A stretch of DNA of 35,626 bases from Thermoplasmata archaeon (GCA_030037265.1 JASHRQ010000054.1:1-35626); one strand, 5' to 3'. Numbered from the stretch's first letter, positions 14,187-22,903 are shown. A program made the numbers and translations. Notes: generated by a model not told the origin, from the sequence alone.

Positions 14187-14676
14187 CCTTCCGGCGGGCC
14201 CGTCGCCGGCCCGCGCGGTCGATCGTCCCCGCGCGGATGCGGCGCGAGGCGATCGGGCGGCCGTCCGCGGCGCGGACCGTGGGGACGACCGCGACCGCGA
14301 GCGGCGGCAGGCCCCGTCGCCGACGCTCGGTCCGGATCGCGCGGAGCGCGGTACGCGTCTCGTCCGACACCACGAGGAGGTCCGGGCCGGGCTCGACCGA
14401 CGCGCCCCACGGGTCGTGGAGCGCGACGATCGACCAGCGTCGGGCGGGCCAATGAGCGCTCAGGAAGCGCGCCAGCCGGCGCCGCCGCGTGGCGTACGGC
14501 TCGATCCGGTCGGGCCACGGCTTCGGATGGGCCCGGAGGAACGCCGCCGTCGTGAGGCCGATCCGGACCCGCTCGGCGCGGGCGAAGGCGGCCGCGAGCA
14601 GCGCCGCGTGCCCGCGGTGCAGGTGGTCGAAGGTGCCGCCGAGGATCGCGACCCCGTGCCTCCGCCGGCCCGCCAC
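14182..14676 (-). CDS. coaD: Phosphopantetheine adenylyltransferase, archaeal type
   Basis: The 164-residue nucleotidyltransferase transfers AMP to 4'-phosphopantetheine in coenzyme A synthesis. The ATP-binding loop GGTFDHLHRGHAALL (about residues 12-26) contains the HxGH-equivalent HRGH. LLVVSDET and ISRR-like SRRIRAGTIDR near the C-terminus match the second nucleotide-binding motif (normally ISSTxIR). It therefore belongs to the archaeal/eukaryotic PPAT group and not the bacterial CoaD group. The GTG start at 14676 lies 25 nt after the large coiled-coil gene and is preceded by GGAGGAGGG, so it is probably the last gene of that operon. Confidence 0.9.
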   Translation of the reverse strand: MAGRRRHGVAILGGTFDHLHRGHAALLAAAFARAERVRIGLTTAAFLRAHPKPWPDRIEPYATRRRRLARFLSAHWPARRWSIVALHDPWGASVEPGPDLLVVSDETRTALRAIRTERRRRGLPPLAVAVVPTVRAADGRPIASRRIRAGTIDRAGRRRARRKA

Positions 14677-14701
14677 GGGGGGACCCTCCTCCGCGCGCCC
14701 C

Positions 14702-17700
14702 TTACGGGGCGCTGGAGGACCGCCGCGCGGCGCGTCGGCGGCTCGCCGCGTCCTCCGGCGGGTCCTCGTCGGGGTCGTCCAGCGACGTCCCCCGCGCGGC
14801 GCGGCTCAGCGAGGCGAGCTGCTCCAGGTCCCGGTCGACGTCGGCCGACCGGCTCGCCGGCTCCCGGACCCGGACCGCCCCGGGGGCGGGCCCGCTCCGT
14901 CGGTCCTCGGTCATCTGCGACAGCTGGCGCACGAGCGTGAGCCAGACGCGGCCCTGGTTGGCGATCGACCCCTCGACCCGGTCGCGGATCTCCCGCGTCC
15001 GCTCGGTGAGCTCGGTCTCGAGCCGCCGGATGTCCTGCGAGAACTCCCGCCGGAGCTCGGCGTACTTGAGCTCGGTCTCGGCCGGGCCGGCGGCCCCCCG
15101 CTCGAGCTCGGAGATCCGGGTCCACGACTTCCGCACCACCGGGACGAGCCGGTCGGTGAGGACGACGATCCGCCGGTCGATCTCGTCGAGCTCGGCGCGG
15201 AGCGCGTCGTCGAGCCGCGTCGCCTCCCGGTTCCGGTCGGCGACCTCCTGGACGAGGGCCTCGAGCCGGCCCACGACGTCGCTGTGCTCCCGCGCGAACC
15301 GCTCCTCGGCGGCCATCGCGCGGAGGTCCATCAGGTGCTGCATCTCGTTGCGGAACGCCTCCGCGCTGCGCTGGAACTGCTCGCGCGTCGCCTTCTCGAC
15401 GAACGCCACGTCCGGTATCCGGGCGATCGCCGCCTCGGTCTCCCCCTTGAGGCGGGCCAGGAGCTCGAGGTACTTCTCGCGCTCCCGGTCCAGGCTCTCG
15501 GTCCGCTTCTGGTCGGCGTACGACTGGAGCCGCACCTGGAGGTCGGCGACGGCGTGCATCTCCGCCTCCCGGAGCTCCTCCATCTTCGAGTCCGCCTTGC
15601 GGTCGATGCGCCCCTCGAGCTGCGCGAGCTGCTCCTCCGCGCGCGCCGTCGCGCGCGCCTCGGCCTCCCGGAGCGTGGCCTGGACCCGCTCCTGCACCTC
15701 GCGGGCGCGCCCGTCGACGAGCAGCGAGAGCCGCCGCTCGGTCTCCTGGGCCTCCTTGCCGTGGCGCTGGTCGGCGGCGGCCAGCCGCTGGTCGACGAGC
15801 GCGGTGAGCCGCCGCTCGAGCTCCCCCCGGCCGGACTGCTCCCGGTCCTGCGACTCCCGGAAGTGGAGGTCGAGCTGCGCCATCATCGCGCCCCGGAGGT
15901 CGGTCTCCGACGCGGCGGCGCGCTTCTTCACGTCCGCCATCGCGTCGCCCAGCTGGGCCTGCAGCTGGCCCTTCGCCGCCTCCGAGGCGGTGCGCACCGC
16001 CTCGGCGGACCGGTCCCGCACCTCCTTGAGCTTCGTCTCGAGCAGCGTGCGGACGCTCCGGTCGAACTCCTGGGCGACCAGCGCCCGGAGGTCGGCGCGG
16101 ACGCGCTCCTCGCTCTGCGCCACGCGGCTCGTCGAGTCCTGGCCCAGCCGGGCCTCGAGCTCGGCCGCGCGGGCGAGGAGGCGGTCGGTGAGCGCCGTGA
16201 GCGCCTGCTGCTGCTGGCCGCTCCAGTCGGCCATCCGGCGCTCGAGCCCGGACTTCACCTCCTGGATCGTCGCGGCGTCGCGGGCGGCCTGGTCGGCGAG
16301 GGCCGGGGTGAGCCGCTCCTTGACGGCGGCGTCGACCTGCCGGCCGTCGAGCCCGGTCGGGGCCGGGGGAGGCGGAAGCGCCTGGAGCCGCGCCTCGACG
16401 AGCTGGGAGAACTGCGACAGGAGCCGCTCCTCGAACGCCGCGCTCCACGCGGCGGACGGGGGCGCCGTGGCCGCGGCGAGCCGCTCGTCGAGGTACCGGA
16501 GGATGTCCGCCTCGACGACGCGACGCAGCGCCATCGCATCGGCGATCGGCCCGCCGTCCGGGGCCCGGCCGGCGGGACCCGCCCGGTCGGCCGCCGGCAA
16601 CAGGGACGGGTCGTCCTTCACCGAGACCGGCACGGACTCGACCTTCGCGCCGCGCGCCGCGGGGACCGGGGCCGGTCCGCCGCGCTGGAGCCACGGCGGG
16701 AGCTGGCCGGCCGCCGGGCTCTCCACCGGGGGCGGCGCCGGGGCGGGCGGGAGGTCGCCGACGGCGATCTCCTCCGCCGGCTCCTCGCCGGCGTGGGCCT
16801 GGAGATACTCCTGCGCGCGACGGGACAGCTCCGGCGAGAGGTCGAGCCGGCGGCCCCGCGGCTTCTGGAGGAGCAGGGCCGCGCTCTCCATCGCCGTCGA
16901 GAGCCGCCACATCTCCTTGCGGCGGTCCTTCCCGCCCTGGCGCTCCGGGTCGGCGAGCCGCTGGCGGAGCGTCCGCAGCTCGACCCGGTCGACGCGCTCG
17001 GTGACCGGCGCGAGCTTCGCGAGCGCGTGGTCGCGGACGTACTGCACGATCAGCGGAGCCGACTCCTTCCCGCGCCCGCCGGAGCCCGGGACCCCGTCGG
17101 CGACGTCGTAGAGCGTCACCGGCGCCTCGAGCCAGCTCTGGACCCGCTTGCGGTACCGCTCGCCGGTCGCCTCCCCCTTCGGCACCCGGAGGACGCCGAG
17201 CGCGAGCGGGATCTGCTCGGAGAACTCGGCGAAGTTCACCTTCGGGGCCGGCAGGAAGTACGGGAAGGCGAGCACCGCCCCGAGGGCGAGCAGCGACGCC
17301 GGCAGGAGCCGGACGTACTCCAGCACCGCCTCCATCGCGGCCTCCCAGTCGTCCCCGCAGATCGCGACCACCGGCTCGGTCGAGCCCCGGTGGAACAGGA
17401 ACCCCTCGCCGAGCAGCGAGACGAGCCGGGGGTCGGGGGACGGGACCGGGCGGCGTTCCTGGCGGCCGCCCGCCATCGACTCGTACCAGCGGAGCACGGC
17501 CTCCCCGAAGCTCGGGGCGGCGAGGAGCCGGCCCGTGTCGAGGACGAGCGCCTTCATCCCGAGGCGCGGCCGGTCCTCGGTGGAGAGGAACATCCGGCCG
17601 AGGCACGTGTAGGTGCCGCCGTACGCCGGGAACAGGAACAGGTTCCGGTAGTAGGAGAGCGGCAGCGCCGGGTCCGGGTCCCAGTAGTCCTGGGTGTCGG

Positions 17701-17896
17701 CGACGTTGATCGCGAGGTTGCCGACGATCCGGATCGCCTCCATCGTCTCGCGGTAGCCGGGGAAGTCGTCCGGGAGGGCCGTGTAGCCGGGGCTCTCGGC
17801 CTCGTTGTCGACCTGCCGGCACCAGACCACGGCGACCGGCTCGGTCGAGCCGGCGACGACCCCCCCGGGGTCGGCCCCGCGCGCGTCGTCGGCCAT
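14702..17896 (-). CDS. Large coiled-coil protein with globular N-terminal domain (partner of vWA/GTPase genes)
   Basis: The 1064-residue product has three parts. Residues 1 to about 330 are globular, with VAVVWCRQVDNEAESPGYT, a block around YRNLFLFPAYGGTYTCLGRMFLS, and a hydrophobic LLPASLLALGAVLAFPYFLP near residues 195-215. That hydrophobic block may be a buried helix-strand rather than a membrane anchor. Residues 330-445 are a Pro/Ala-rich linker. Residues 445 to about 1000 are almost pure charged heptad sequence, a very long coiled coil rich in Glu, Arg, Ala and Leu, ending in a disordered basic tail. I do not recognise the N-domain. Its ATG overlaps the GTPase stop (TGATG), implying coupled synthesis and probably a complex. 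The layout suggests a scaffold or tether driven by the GTPase; that is inference. Confidence 0.85.
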   Translation of the reverse strand: MADDARGADPGGVVAGSTEPVAVVWCRQVDNEAESPGYTALPDDFPGYRETMEAIRIVGNLAINVADTQDYWDPDPALPLSYYRNLFLFPAYGGTYTCLGRMFLSTEDRPRLGMKALVLDTGRLLAAPSFGEAVLRWYESMAGGRQERRPVPSPDPRLVSLLGEGFLFHRGSTEPVVAICGDDWEAAMEAVLEYVRLLPASLLALGAVLAFPYFLPAPKVNFAEFSEQIPLALGVLRVPKGEATGERYRKRVQSWLEAPVTLYDVADGVPGSGGRGKESAPLIVQYVRDHALAKLAPVTERVDRVELRTLRQRLADPERQGGKDRRKEMWRLSTAMESAALLLQKPRGRRLDLSPELSRRAQEYLQAHAGEEPAEEIAVGDLPPAPAPPPVESPAAGQLPPWLQRGGPAPVPAARGAKVESVPVSVKDDPSLLPAADRAGPAGRAPDGGPIADAMALRRVVEADILRYLDERLAAATAPPSAAWSAAFEERLLSQFSQLVEARLQALPPPPAPTGLDGRQVDAAVKERLTPALADQAARDAATIQEVKSGLERRMADWSGQQQQALTALTDRLLARAAELEARLGQDSTSRVAQSEERVRADLRALVAQEFDRSVRTLLETKLKEVRDRSAEAVRTASEAAKGQLQAQLGDAMADVKKRAAASETDLRGAMMAQLDLHFRESQDREQSGRGELERRLTALVDQRLAAADQRHGKEAQETERRLSLLVDGRAREVQERVQATLREAEARATARAEEQLAQLEGRIDRKADSKMEELREAEMHAVADLQVRLQSYADQKRTESLDREREKYLELLARLKGETEAAIARIPDVAFVEKATREQFQRSAEAFRNEMQHLMDLRAMAAEERFAREHSDVVGRLEALVQEVADRNREATRLDDALRAELDEIDRRIVVLTDRLVPVVRKSWTRISELERGAAGPAETELKYAELRREFSQDIRRLETELTERTREIRDRVEGSIANQGRVWLTLVRQLSQMTEDRRSGPAPGAVRVREPASRSADVDRDLEQLASLSRAARGTSLDDPDEDPPEDAASRRRAARRSSSAP

Positions 17897-19089
17897 CAGT
17901 CGCCCCGGCGCGCGGGCTCCTTCGCCAGCAGGCGCTCGCAGATCCGGGCGAGCGGCAGCGGGGTGTTGACCATCACGGGGACGCCGCCGGCCGCCGGCGG
18001 CGAGGCGGGGGGACCGTCGGCCGCCGGCTCGACGGTGCCCGAGTCGGTCCACAGGAGCGGGCGCCCTTCGCCGGTCGACACGGCCGAGGAGACGAGGAAG
18101 ACGTCCTCCTTCGTGGAGATCGCCTGGCCCTGCTGCGCCATGAGGATCGTGCCCATCCCGGCGCCGTCGCGCCGGACGAGGAAGTCCTGGGAGTCGAACG
18201 CGCTCTGGTAGGTGCGGTCGCGGAGCACCCGGTCGACCTCCCCGTAGAACTCCTTCAGCAGGTCGGCCTTGGACACCGCGACGACGAGTGGCACGTTCCG
18301 CGCCCGCACGTACCGGAACACCCCGCGGGCCAGGTTGACCTGCTGGGCCTGGTCGCGGAGCGACGGGAGGGCGGGGGACAGGAGGAGGATGATGCCGTCC
18401 GCTTCGTGGACGAACCGGCCCAGCAGCGTCAGCCCCCGGCGCCAGAGCTCCTGGCGGTCCGGCCGCCACGTGTCGAAGTGCGGGATCACCCGGCAGTTCT
18501 TGTCGTCGACCTGCCCGTCGGCGGAGGAGAGCCACAGCCGGTCGTAGGTGAAGTAGTCGGAGATGATCCCGCCCGCCTCGTCGATCGTGTGGAGGATCAT
18601 CGGCCGCGAGCCGGGGGCGGCGGGGTCCGGGCTCCCGAAGCGGAAGCGCATCTTCATCTCGACGAACTGGTTGAACTTCGTCGGGAGCGGGTACTTCGTG
18701 AGCACCCCCTGCTCGTCGCGCGACGCGGCGAGCTCGACCCACAGCTTCTTCGGGTCCTCCATCGGGCGGTTCACGTAGTAGCGCGTCGTCGCCTCGAGGC
18801 TCCCCTCCGGGTCCGTGGGGTCGGTCGTCTCGTACGTCGTCTCCTCGAGGATCACGTCGGTCTCGAGGTCGCCGTAGATCGGGATCGTCCGGGCGTCCGG
18901 GCGGCTCGGCACGTAGGTGATCGGCAGGTTGAGCCCGAAATGGCCGGAGAGGAAGCGGAAGTACGTCGTCTTCCCGGAGGCCGGGATCCCGACCACCGCG
19001 ATCCGGGCCGTCGCCGCCTCGGGCCCCTTCGCGTCGGCCTTCCGCGGGGCGCCCTTCACCCGGGTCTTCGGGGTCGTCTTGACCGTCAT
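17896..19089 (-). CDS. P-loop GTPase-like protein of a vWA/coiled-coil cassette
   Basis: This 397-residue protein has a Walker A loop GIPASGKTT (residues 34-42) after a basic tail, a probable switch II/G3 at DEAGG (170-174), a G4 specificity motif SKAD (273-276, an NKxD variant), and a G5-like SSA (334-336). A long insertion between G1 and G3 (about residues 50-165) is unlike Ras or Era GTPases. It is closer to what I recall of the divergent 'double-GTPase' group found in bacterial vWA-linked conflict systems. Guanine specificity is inferred from SKAD. The C-terminal 50 residues are Pro/Ala-rich. It starts 23 nt after the vWA gene and overlaps the coiled-coil gene by 1 nt. Confidence 0.8.
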   Translation of the reverse strand: MTVKTTPKTRVKGAPRKADAKGPEAATARIAVVGIPASGKTTYFRFLSGHFGLNLPITYVPSRPDARTIPIYGDLETDVILEETTYETTDPTDPEGSLEATTRYYVNRPMEDPKKLWVELAASRDEQGVLTKYPLPTKFNQFVEMKMRFRFGSPDPAAPGSRPMILHTIDEAGGIISDYFTYDRLWLSSADGQVDDKNCRVIPHFDTWRPDRQELWRRGLTLLGRFVHEADGIILLLSPALPSLRDQAQQVNLARGVFRYVRARNVPLVVAVSKADLLKEFYGEVDRVLRDRTYQSAFDSQDFLVRRDGAGMGTILMAQQGQAISTKEDVFLVSSAVSTGEGRPLLWTDSGTVEPAADGPPASPPAAGGVPVMVNTPLPLARICERLLAKEPARRGD

Positions 19090-19112
19090 CGCTCTGCCCG
19101 ACCCCCCCCCGC

Positions 19113-20633
19113 TCAGCGCATCTCCGCGAGGCAGATCTCCATGAACTCGAGCGCCCCGTCGACGGTCGTGTCCCGGCCCACGTTCTTCAGCCGGGTGTCC
19201 TGGAGGAGGCCGAACAGCTCCTCGACGGACTTCTCGTGCTGGATCGCCCCCTCGGCGAGCCCGCCGTCCGGGCTCCCCACGCGGGCGAGTTCGTAGGTCG
19301 TCCTCAGCTCGAGGAGCTTCTCGAAGATCTGCTCGAGCTGTCCGGCCATCGACGGCTCGCGGCGCCGGAGGCGGCTCTCGGTGTCGTCCATGAAGCGGAC
19401 CAGCGTCTCGGTCTCCGGGTCGTTCTGGATGCGGGCCTGCAGGAGCGCGAGCCGCCGGCCGATCCGACCCCGCGCGTCCGGCGGGAGCCGATCCGCCTCG
19501 ACCCAGGCGTGGAGCAGCGAGCGCGCCGACTCGACCACCTCGCCCCGGGCGTAGTGGATCCGGGCCTCCCAGTAGTACCGGGTGAGCGCCGGCAGGAGCG
19601 ACTGGGCTCGGAACAGCCGCTGCATCGCGGTCGCGTAGTCGCGCTGGACGAACGCCTCGACGATCTCGCCGAGCGGGCCGTACCGGTCCTTGAGGTGCGG
19701 GGGGACCACGCCGCCCTGGACCTCGAGCACGTCCACCTCGGACGGCAGCGGGCCGGAGCCGACGCCGTCGTCCGGCGACGCCGGGAGGTCGCTCCGGTGG
19801 TGCAGCTGGGTGACCGTCGCGTGGGCCTGGGGAGCCTTGAGCGCTCGGGCCGCCTTCGCCGCGTGCTCCGCGAGCTCCTCGGGGTGGAGCTCCTCGAGCG
19901 GTCGGGACGTCTCGTACCCGACGTCGATGAAGGCGCTCACCATCTGCGCGAACAGGTCGGTGCTCGTGACGACCTCCTGGTAGGACACCTGGGCGGGGAT
20001 CCCCTGCCCCTGCGCCCGGCCCCGGAGCTCGCTCACGACGCTGTTCATCTGGTCCGCGTCGACCCCCTTATCGCGCTCGGTCCCGGCGCCGATCCCGATG
20101 ACCCGCAGCGTGAGCCGGGAGCCGGACGGGAGGACATACGGCACCAGGTCCTGGCGCGCGCTCGTCTCGGGCGTCAACGGCCGTCCCGTCGGGGCGCGGA
20201 ACCGCCCGGAGGCGTTGTCCCAGCCGTCGGTGACGAGGACGAGGGTGCCCGAGACCTCGCCGGACGGCGTCCGCAGGAGGTCCGCGCCGAGCGCGAGCCC
20301 GTCCCAGATCGCGGAGCGGCCGTTCGGCGTCAGCATCGAGATGAGGCTCTCGATGTACGGCAGGTTCTCGCGGTGGATCTCCGTGAGCGGCACCGCCACC
20401 CGGACGACGTCGGTGAACGTCACGAGACCGAACGACGCGCCGGACGACTCGGCGTTCTCGAGGATCCGGTACACCGCCGTGCGGGCGACCTCGATCTTCC
20501 GACGCTCCCCCTGGAGGCCCGTGGGGTCCGGGAGCGGCGCGAGCATGCTCTTCGACAGGTCGAGGACGAGGACGTGGCGCAGCGGCTCGGGGACCGCCTC
20601 GGCGGGTGGCGGACGGGCTTCCACCATGCTCAC
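19113..20633 (-). CDS. von Willebrand factor A domain protein with helical C-terminus
   Basis: The 506-residue protein has an N-terminal vWA domain with a complete MIDAS metal site: DLSKS (residues 25-29, DxSxS), Thr102 in MLTPNGRSAIWDG, and Asp136 in LVTDGWDN. Such domains bind divalent metal and mediate regulated protein-protein contacts. From about residue 280 on, the sequence is helical, with TPR-like units (VEAFVQRDYATAMQRLFRAQ, YYWEARIHYARGEVVESARS). It ends in a helical tail with CLAEMR. It has no signal peptide and so is cytoplasmic. The GTG at 20633 is the first start after an in-frame stop; an ATG two codons later is equally possible. It is the first gene of the cassette, with a TATA box at 20731-20737 and a leader of about 70 nt. 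Confidence 0.88.
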   Translation of the reverse strand: MSMVEARPPPAEAVPEPLRHVLVLDLSKSMLAPLPDPTGLQGERRKIEVARTAVYRILENAESSGASFGLVTFTDVVRVAVPLTEIHRENLPYIESLISMLTPNGRSAIWDGLALGADLLRTPSGEVSGTLVLVTDGWDNASGRFRAPTGRPLTPETSARQDLVPYVLPSGSRLTLRVIGIGAGTERDKGVDADQMNSVVSELRGRAQGQGIPAQVSYQEVVTSTDLFAQMVSAFIDVGYETSRPLEELHPEELAEHAAKAARALKAPQAHATVTQLHHRSDLPASPDDGVGSGPLPSEVDVLEVQGGVVPPHLKDRYGPLGEIVEAFVQRDYATAMQRLFRAQSLLPALTRYYWEARIHYARGEVVESARSLLHAWVEADRLPPDARGRIGRRLALLQARIQNDPETETLVRFMDDTESRLRRREPSMAGQLEQIFEKLLELRTTYELARVGSPDGGLAEGAIQHEKSVEELFGLLQDTRLKNVGRDTTVDGALEFMEICLAEMR

Positions 20634-20730
20634 CGCTGTTCACCCGTCCGGCCGTCCGGGCCGCCGCCGACGAGGCGCCGCGCGACCGCGTCCCGGCAAC
20701 CCGGACACTTCTCGTTTTAGGCCTCGAAAG

Positions 20731-20737
20731 CTATAAG
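20731..20737 (-). promoter_or_regulatory. TATA box for the vWA-GTPase-coiled-coil operon
   Basis: CTTATAG on the minus strand sits in the only A/T-rich patch (about 20711-20745) of the 225-nt divergent region. It predicts a transcript start near 20707 and a leader of about 70 nt before the GTG at 20633. The rest of the region up to the S17e promoter shows no gene. Confidence 0.5.
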
Positions 20738-20826
20738 GAACTTTTCCCACGGGCCGGCCCGTCGCGGACGCTCCGGCTCGCCGGTAATCCGTCGCGCCGC
20801 CGTGCGCGGCCCGTGCGCGGGTAAGG

Positions 20827-20833
20827 TTATAAG
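20827..20833 (+). promoter_or_regulatory. TATA box for rps17e
   Basis: TTATAAG is centred 29-30 nt upstream of the rps17e ATG (20859), predicting a leaderless transcript. Confidence 0.65.
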
Positions 20834-20858
20834 TGGTACCCGGGTCCGAGCGCCCCGC

Positions 20859-21083
20859 ATGGGGAGCATCCGCCAGACGTACATCAAGCGCGTCGCCATC
20901 GACCTCATCCGGCACTATCCGGCCGAATTCACGGGCGACTTCGCCCACAACAAGGAGAAGGTGCTCGAGCTGACCGACCTGCGCGTCGAGGCCGACGGCC
21001 AGCGCCGGGTCACCTACAAGCGGCTCGCGAACCGGATCGCCGGCTACTGCACCCGGTACATGAAGCGGCGCCGGGCCACCTAG
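20859..21083 (+). CDS. rps17e: Small ribosomal subunit protein eS17
   Basis: This 74-residue protein is archaeal/eukaryotic ribosomal protein S17e of the 30S subunit. The conserved N-terminal region is IRQTYIKRVAIDLIRHYP and the middle is FAHNKEKVLELT, followed by a basic end (RLANRIAGYCTRYMKRRR). The ATG at 20859 is placed by the TATA box and by family length; in-frame codons further upstream lie before the predicted transcript start. A GNAT gene follows 12 nt downstream on the same strand. Confidence 0.96.
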   Translation: MGSIRQTYIKRVAIDLIRHYPAEFTGDFAHNKEKVLELTDLRVEADGQRRVTYKRLANRIAGYCTRYMKRRRAT

Positions 21084-21095
21084 GACGGGCCGGCG

Positions 21096-21896
21096 GTGCC
21101 CCGGGCCGCTCCGCCCTCGGTCGTCGACTTCCTGGAGGCGGAACGGGAGTTCCGTGGGTGGACGGGCCGGGTACGCCGCGTGACGGGCGCCCGGGTCGTG
21201 ACGAGCCCTCAGTTCCGCGACCTCCTCGTCGCGAACCAGGTGCTGGTCGGGGCGACGGACGCCCCGGTCGGCTGGGAGGAGATCGAGCGCGAGGCCGAGC
21301 CCGCGTTCCGGGCGCTGGGCGTCCGCGGCCGTCGGGCGATGCTGTTCGGCGACGAGGTCGACCGACGCCTCGGCCCGTCGCTGCGGGCGCGGGGGTTCCG
21401 GGAGCGCGCGCTCCGGCTCCTGACGTACCGGGGCTACGCGTCCGTCGCCCCGCGACCGGACGTCCCGGTCCGGTGGGTCGACCCGTTCCTCTGGCCGGCG
21501 CTGTTCGCCCTCCGGTACCGCATCGAGGAGGAGGCGCACGGCCCGGGGCGGGAGGCGTCCGAGCGGACGAGCCTCTACTCGAGCCGGGCGGACTCGGCCT
21601 GGCGCCGGTCGTACGCGGCGACGTTCGGCCCCGAGATGGCCGGCTCGTGCGACGTGGTGCGGATCGGTTCGATCGCCCAGGTCGCCGGCGTGCAGACCGC
21701 GCCGGAGTGGCGCGGGCAGGGGATCGCCACCGCCGTCGTGAGCCGCGCCGTCGAGGAGACGCTGCGGGAACCGGTCCGCGGGATCTACCTCACGACCCCC
21801 ACGGCGGCGCTCGCGGACCAGCTGTACGCCCCCCTGGGGTTCGCGCCGGCCGCCACGGTCGCGATCTACGAGCGCGCGGCGACGGGGCCGGGCTGA
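21096..21896 (+). CDS. GNAT family N-acetyltransferase
   Basis: The 266-residue protein carries a C-terminal GNAT domain. Acetyl-CoA binding motif A is visible as VAGVQTAPEWRGQGIATAVVSRAVEE (about residues 206-231, with the R/QxxGxG/A core in RGQGIA). Motif B is YAPLGFAPAATVAIYER at the end. The N-terminal 130 residues are a separate alpha/beta region of unknown role, possibly a second, degenerate GNAT-like half. The substrate cannot be predicted. The GTG start lies 12 nt after rps17e, so it is likely co-transcribed with it. It converges with the aIF6 gene. Confidence 0.83.
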   Translation: MPRAAPPSVVDFLEAEREFRGWTGRVRRVTGARVVTSPQFRDLLVANQVLVGATDAPVGWEEIEREAEPAFRALGVRGRRAMLFGDEVDRRLGPSLRARGFRERALRLLTYRGYASVAPRPDVPVRWVDPFLWPALFALRYRIEEEAHGPGREASERTSLYSSRADSAWRRSYAATFGPEMAGSCDVVRIGSIAQVAGVQTAPEWRGQGIATAVVSRAVEETLREPVRGIYLTTPTAALADQLYAPLGFAPAATVAIYERAATGPG

Positions 21897-21906
21897 CCGG
21901 ACCCGG

Positions 21907-22572
21907 TCAGTCGAAGATCTGGAATCCTTCCTGGAGGTGCGCGATCTCGACCGGCGTCGTCGGCGAGCCGACGAGCAGCGCGCGGGAGTTCGCGACGACG
22001 CACGCGCCGACGATCGGCACGCCGAAGTTCGCCGTCGACCGGTGCGCCGGCACCTGGAGCGTCTCGGCGATCACCTGGAGCTCGGTCTCGGTCGTCCGGG
22101 GGTGGACGACCACGCCGCGGTTCGTCGCCGCTCCGGCCATGCCGACGGTGCCCAGCCCGGCGACCGTCCCCCGGCGGGCCGGCACCCGGAGCGCCTCGGC
22201 GACCGACGCGACCTCGACGTCGGTGAGCGACGGGTGGACGACCGCCCCCCGGTCGTTCGCGAGCACGTTGTTGCCGAGCGCGTTCTGCCGGGCCTTCACC
22301 ACCGACACCGGGACCGCGGCCTCCAGCCGCCGGCGCTCGGCGTCGTCGACCTCCTCCCCGACGACCGCGCCGAACGAGTTCCAGGCGAGCAGGGCGCCGA
22401 CGATCTCCGAGTCGAGGACCGTCGACCGGATCGCGGGGACGCCGAACATCCGCTCGACCTCCCGCGCGACCGTCGGCGGCGCCGACGGAGGGACGATCGC
22501 GCCGCGGTCGCTCACGCGCAGGCAGACCCCGAGGTAGGGGCTCCCCGCGATCGAGACGCGGCTAACCGGCAC
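21907..22572 (-). CDS. eif6: Translation initiation factor aIF6
   Basis: This 221-residue anti-association factor binds the 50S subunit at L14e/L24e and blocks premature joining with 30S. The five-fold repeated pentein structure shows as recurrent strand-turn units: GSPYLGVCLRVSDRGAIVPP, LGNNVLANDRGAVVHPSLT, GLGTVGMAGAATNRGVVVHP, and ANFGVPIVGACVVANSRALLV near the end. Length is standard. Its GTG start overlaps L31e by 11 nt, and it is the last gene of the S19e-PDCD5-L39e-L31e-aIF6 operon, an order conserved in many archaea. Confidence 0.96.
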   Translation of the reverse strand: MPVSRVSIAGSPYLGVCLRVSDRGAIVPPSAPPTVAREVERMFGVPAIRSTVLDSEIVGALLAWNSFGAVVGEEVDDAERRRLEAAVPVSVVKARQNALGNNVLANDRGAVVHPSLTDVEVASVAEALRVPARRGTVAGLGTVGMAGAATNRGVVVHPRTTETELQVIAETLQVPAHRSTANFGVPIVGACVVANSRALLVGSPTTPVEIAHLQEGFQIFD

Positions 22573-22894
22573 CCGGCCGCTCCGTGGGGGGGGCGCGGCT
22601 CTCGTCTTCCGCCAGGTCGACCTCGACGAGCCCGTCCTCGAACCGTATCGCCTTGACGCGGACCCTCGCCGGGGGATGCTGAGCCCCCCGGCTCCACAGG
22701 AAGGTGTTGAGCCTCGGGTCGATCCAGATGTCCTCCGGCGCGCCCTTCATGTGGCGCTGCATGAACCGACGGACGGTGAGCAGCGCGTGCCCCGCGCGAC
22801 GGTGCCGGGCGGGCCGGTGCCGGCTCGCCCGCAGCGGGATGACGAACTCGCGCTCGAGCTCCTCGGTCCGGGGCCGATCCGTCTCCCGCACCAT
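22562..22894 (-). CDS. rpl31e: Large ribosomal subunit protein eL31
   Basis: This 110-residue member of the L31e family surrounds the polypeptide exit tunnel. Recognisable parts are REFVIPLR near the N-terminus, RRAGHALLTVRRFMQRHMK, the strand DIWIDPRLNTFLWSRG, and RVRVKAIRFEDGLVEVDL. It has a somewhat longer acidic/Pro C-terminal tail than usual. The gene starts 9 nt after L39e and overlaps aIF6. Confidence 0.95.
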   Translation of the reverse strand: MVRETDRPRTEELEREFVIPLRASRHRPARHRRAGHALLTVRRFMQRHMKGAPEDIWIDPRLNTFLWSRGAQHPPARVRVKAIRFEDGLVEVDLAEDESRAPPTERPGAG

Positions 22895-22903
22895 CGACCG
22901 ACC

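Noticed and set aside
14489-18211. A 1240-codon open frame on the + strand opposite the vWA/GTPase/coiled-coil cassette
   Set aside because: It is a shadow of GC-rich codon use. Its translation is a low-complexity Arg/Glu/Leu/Pro mixture with no motif, while the minus-strand frames have clear motifs and coupled starts.
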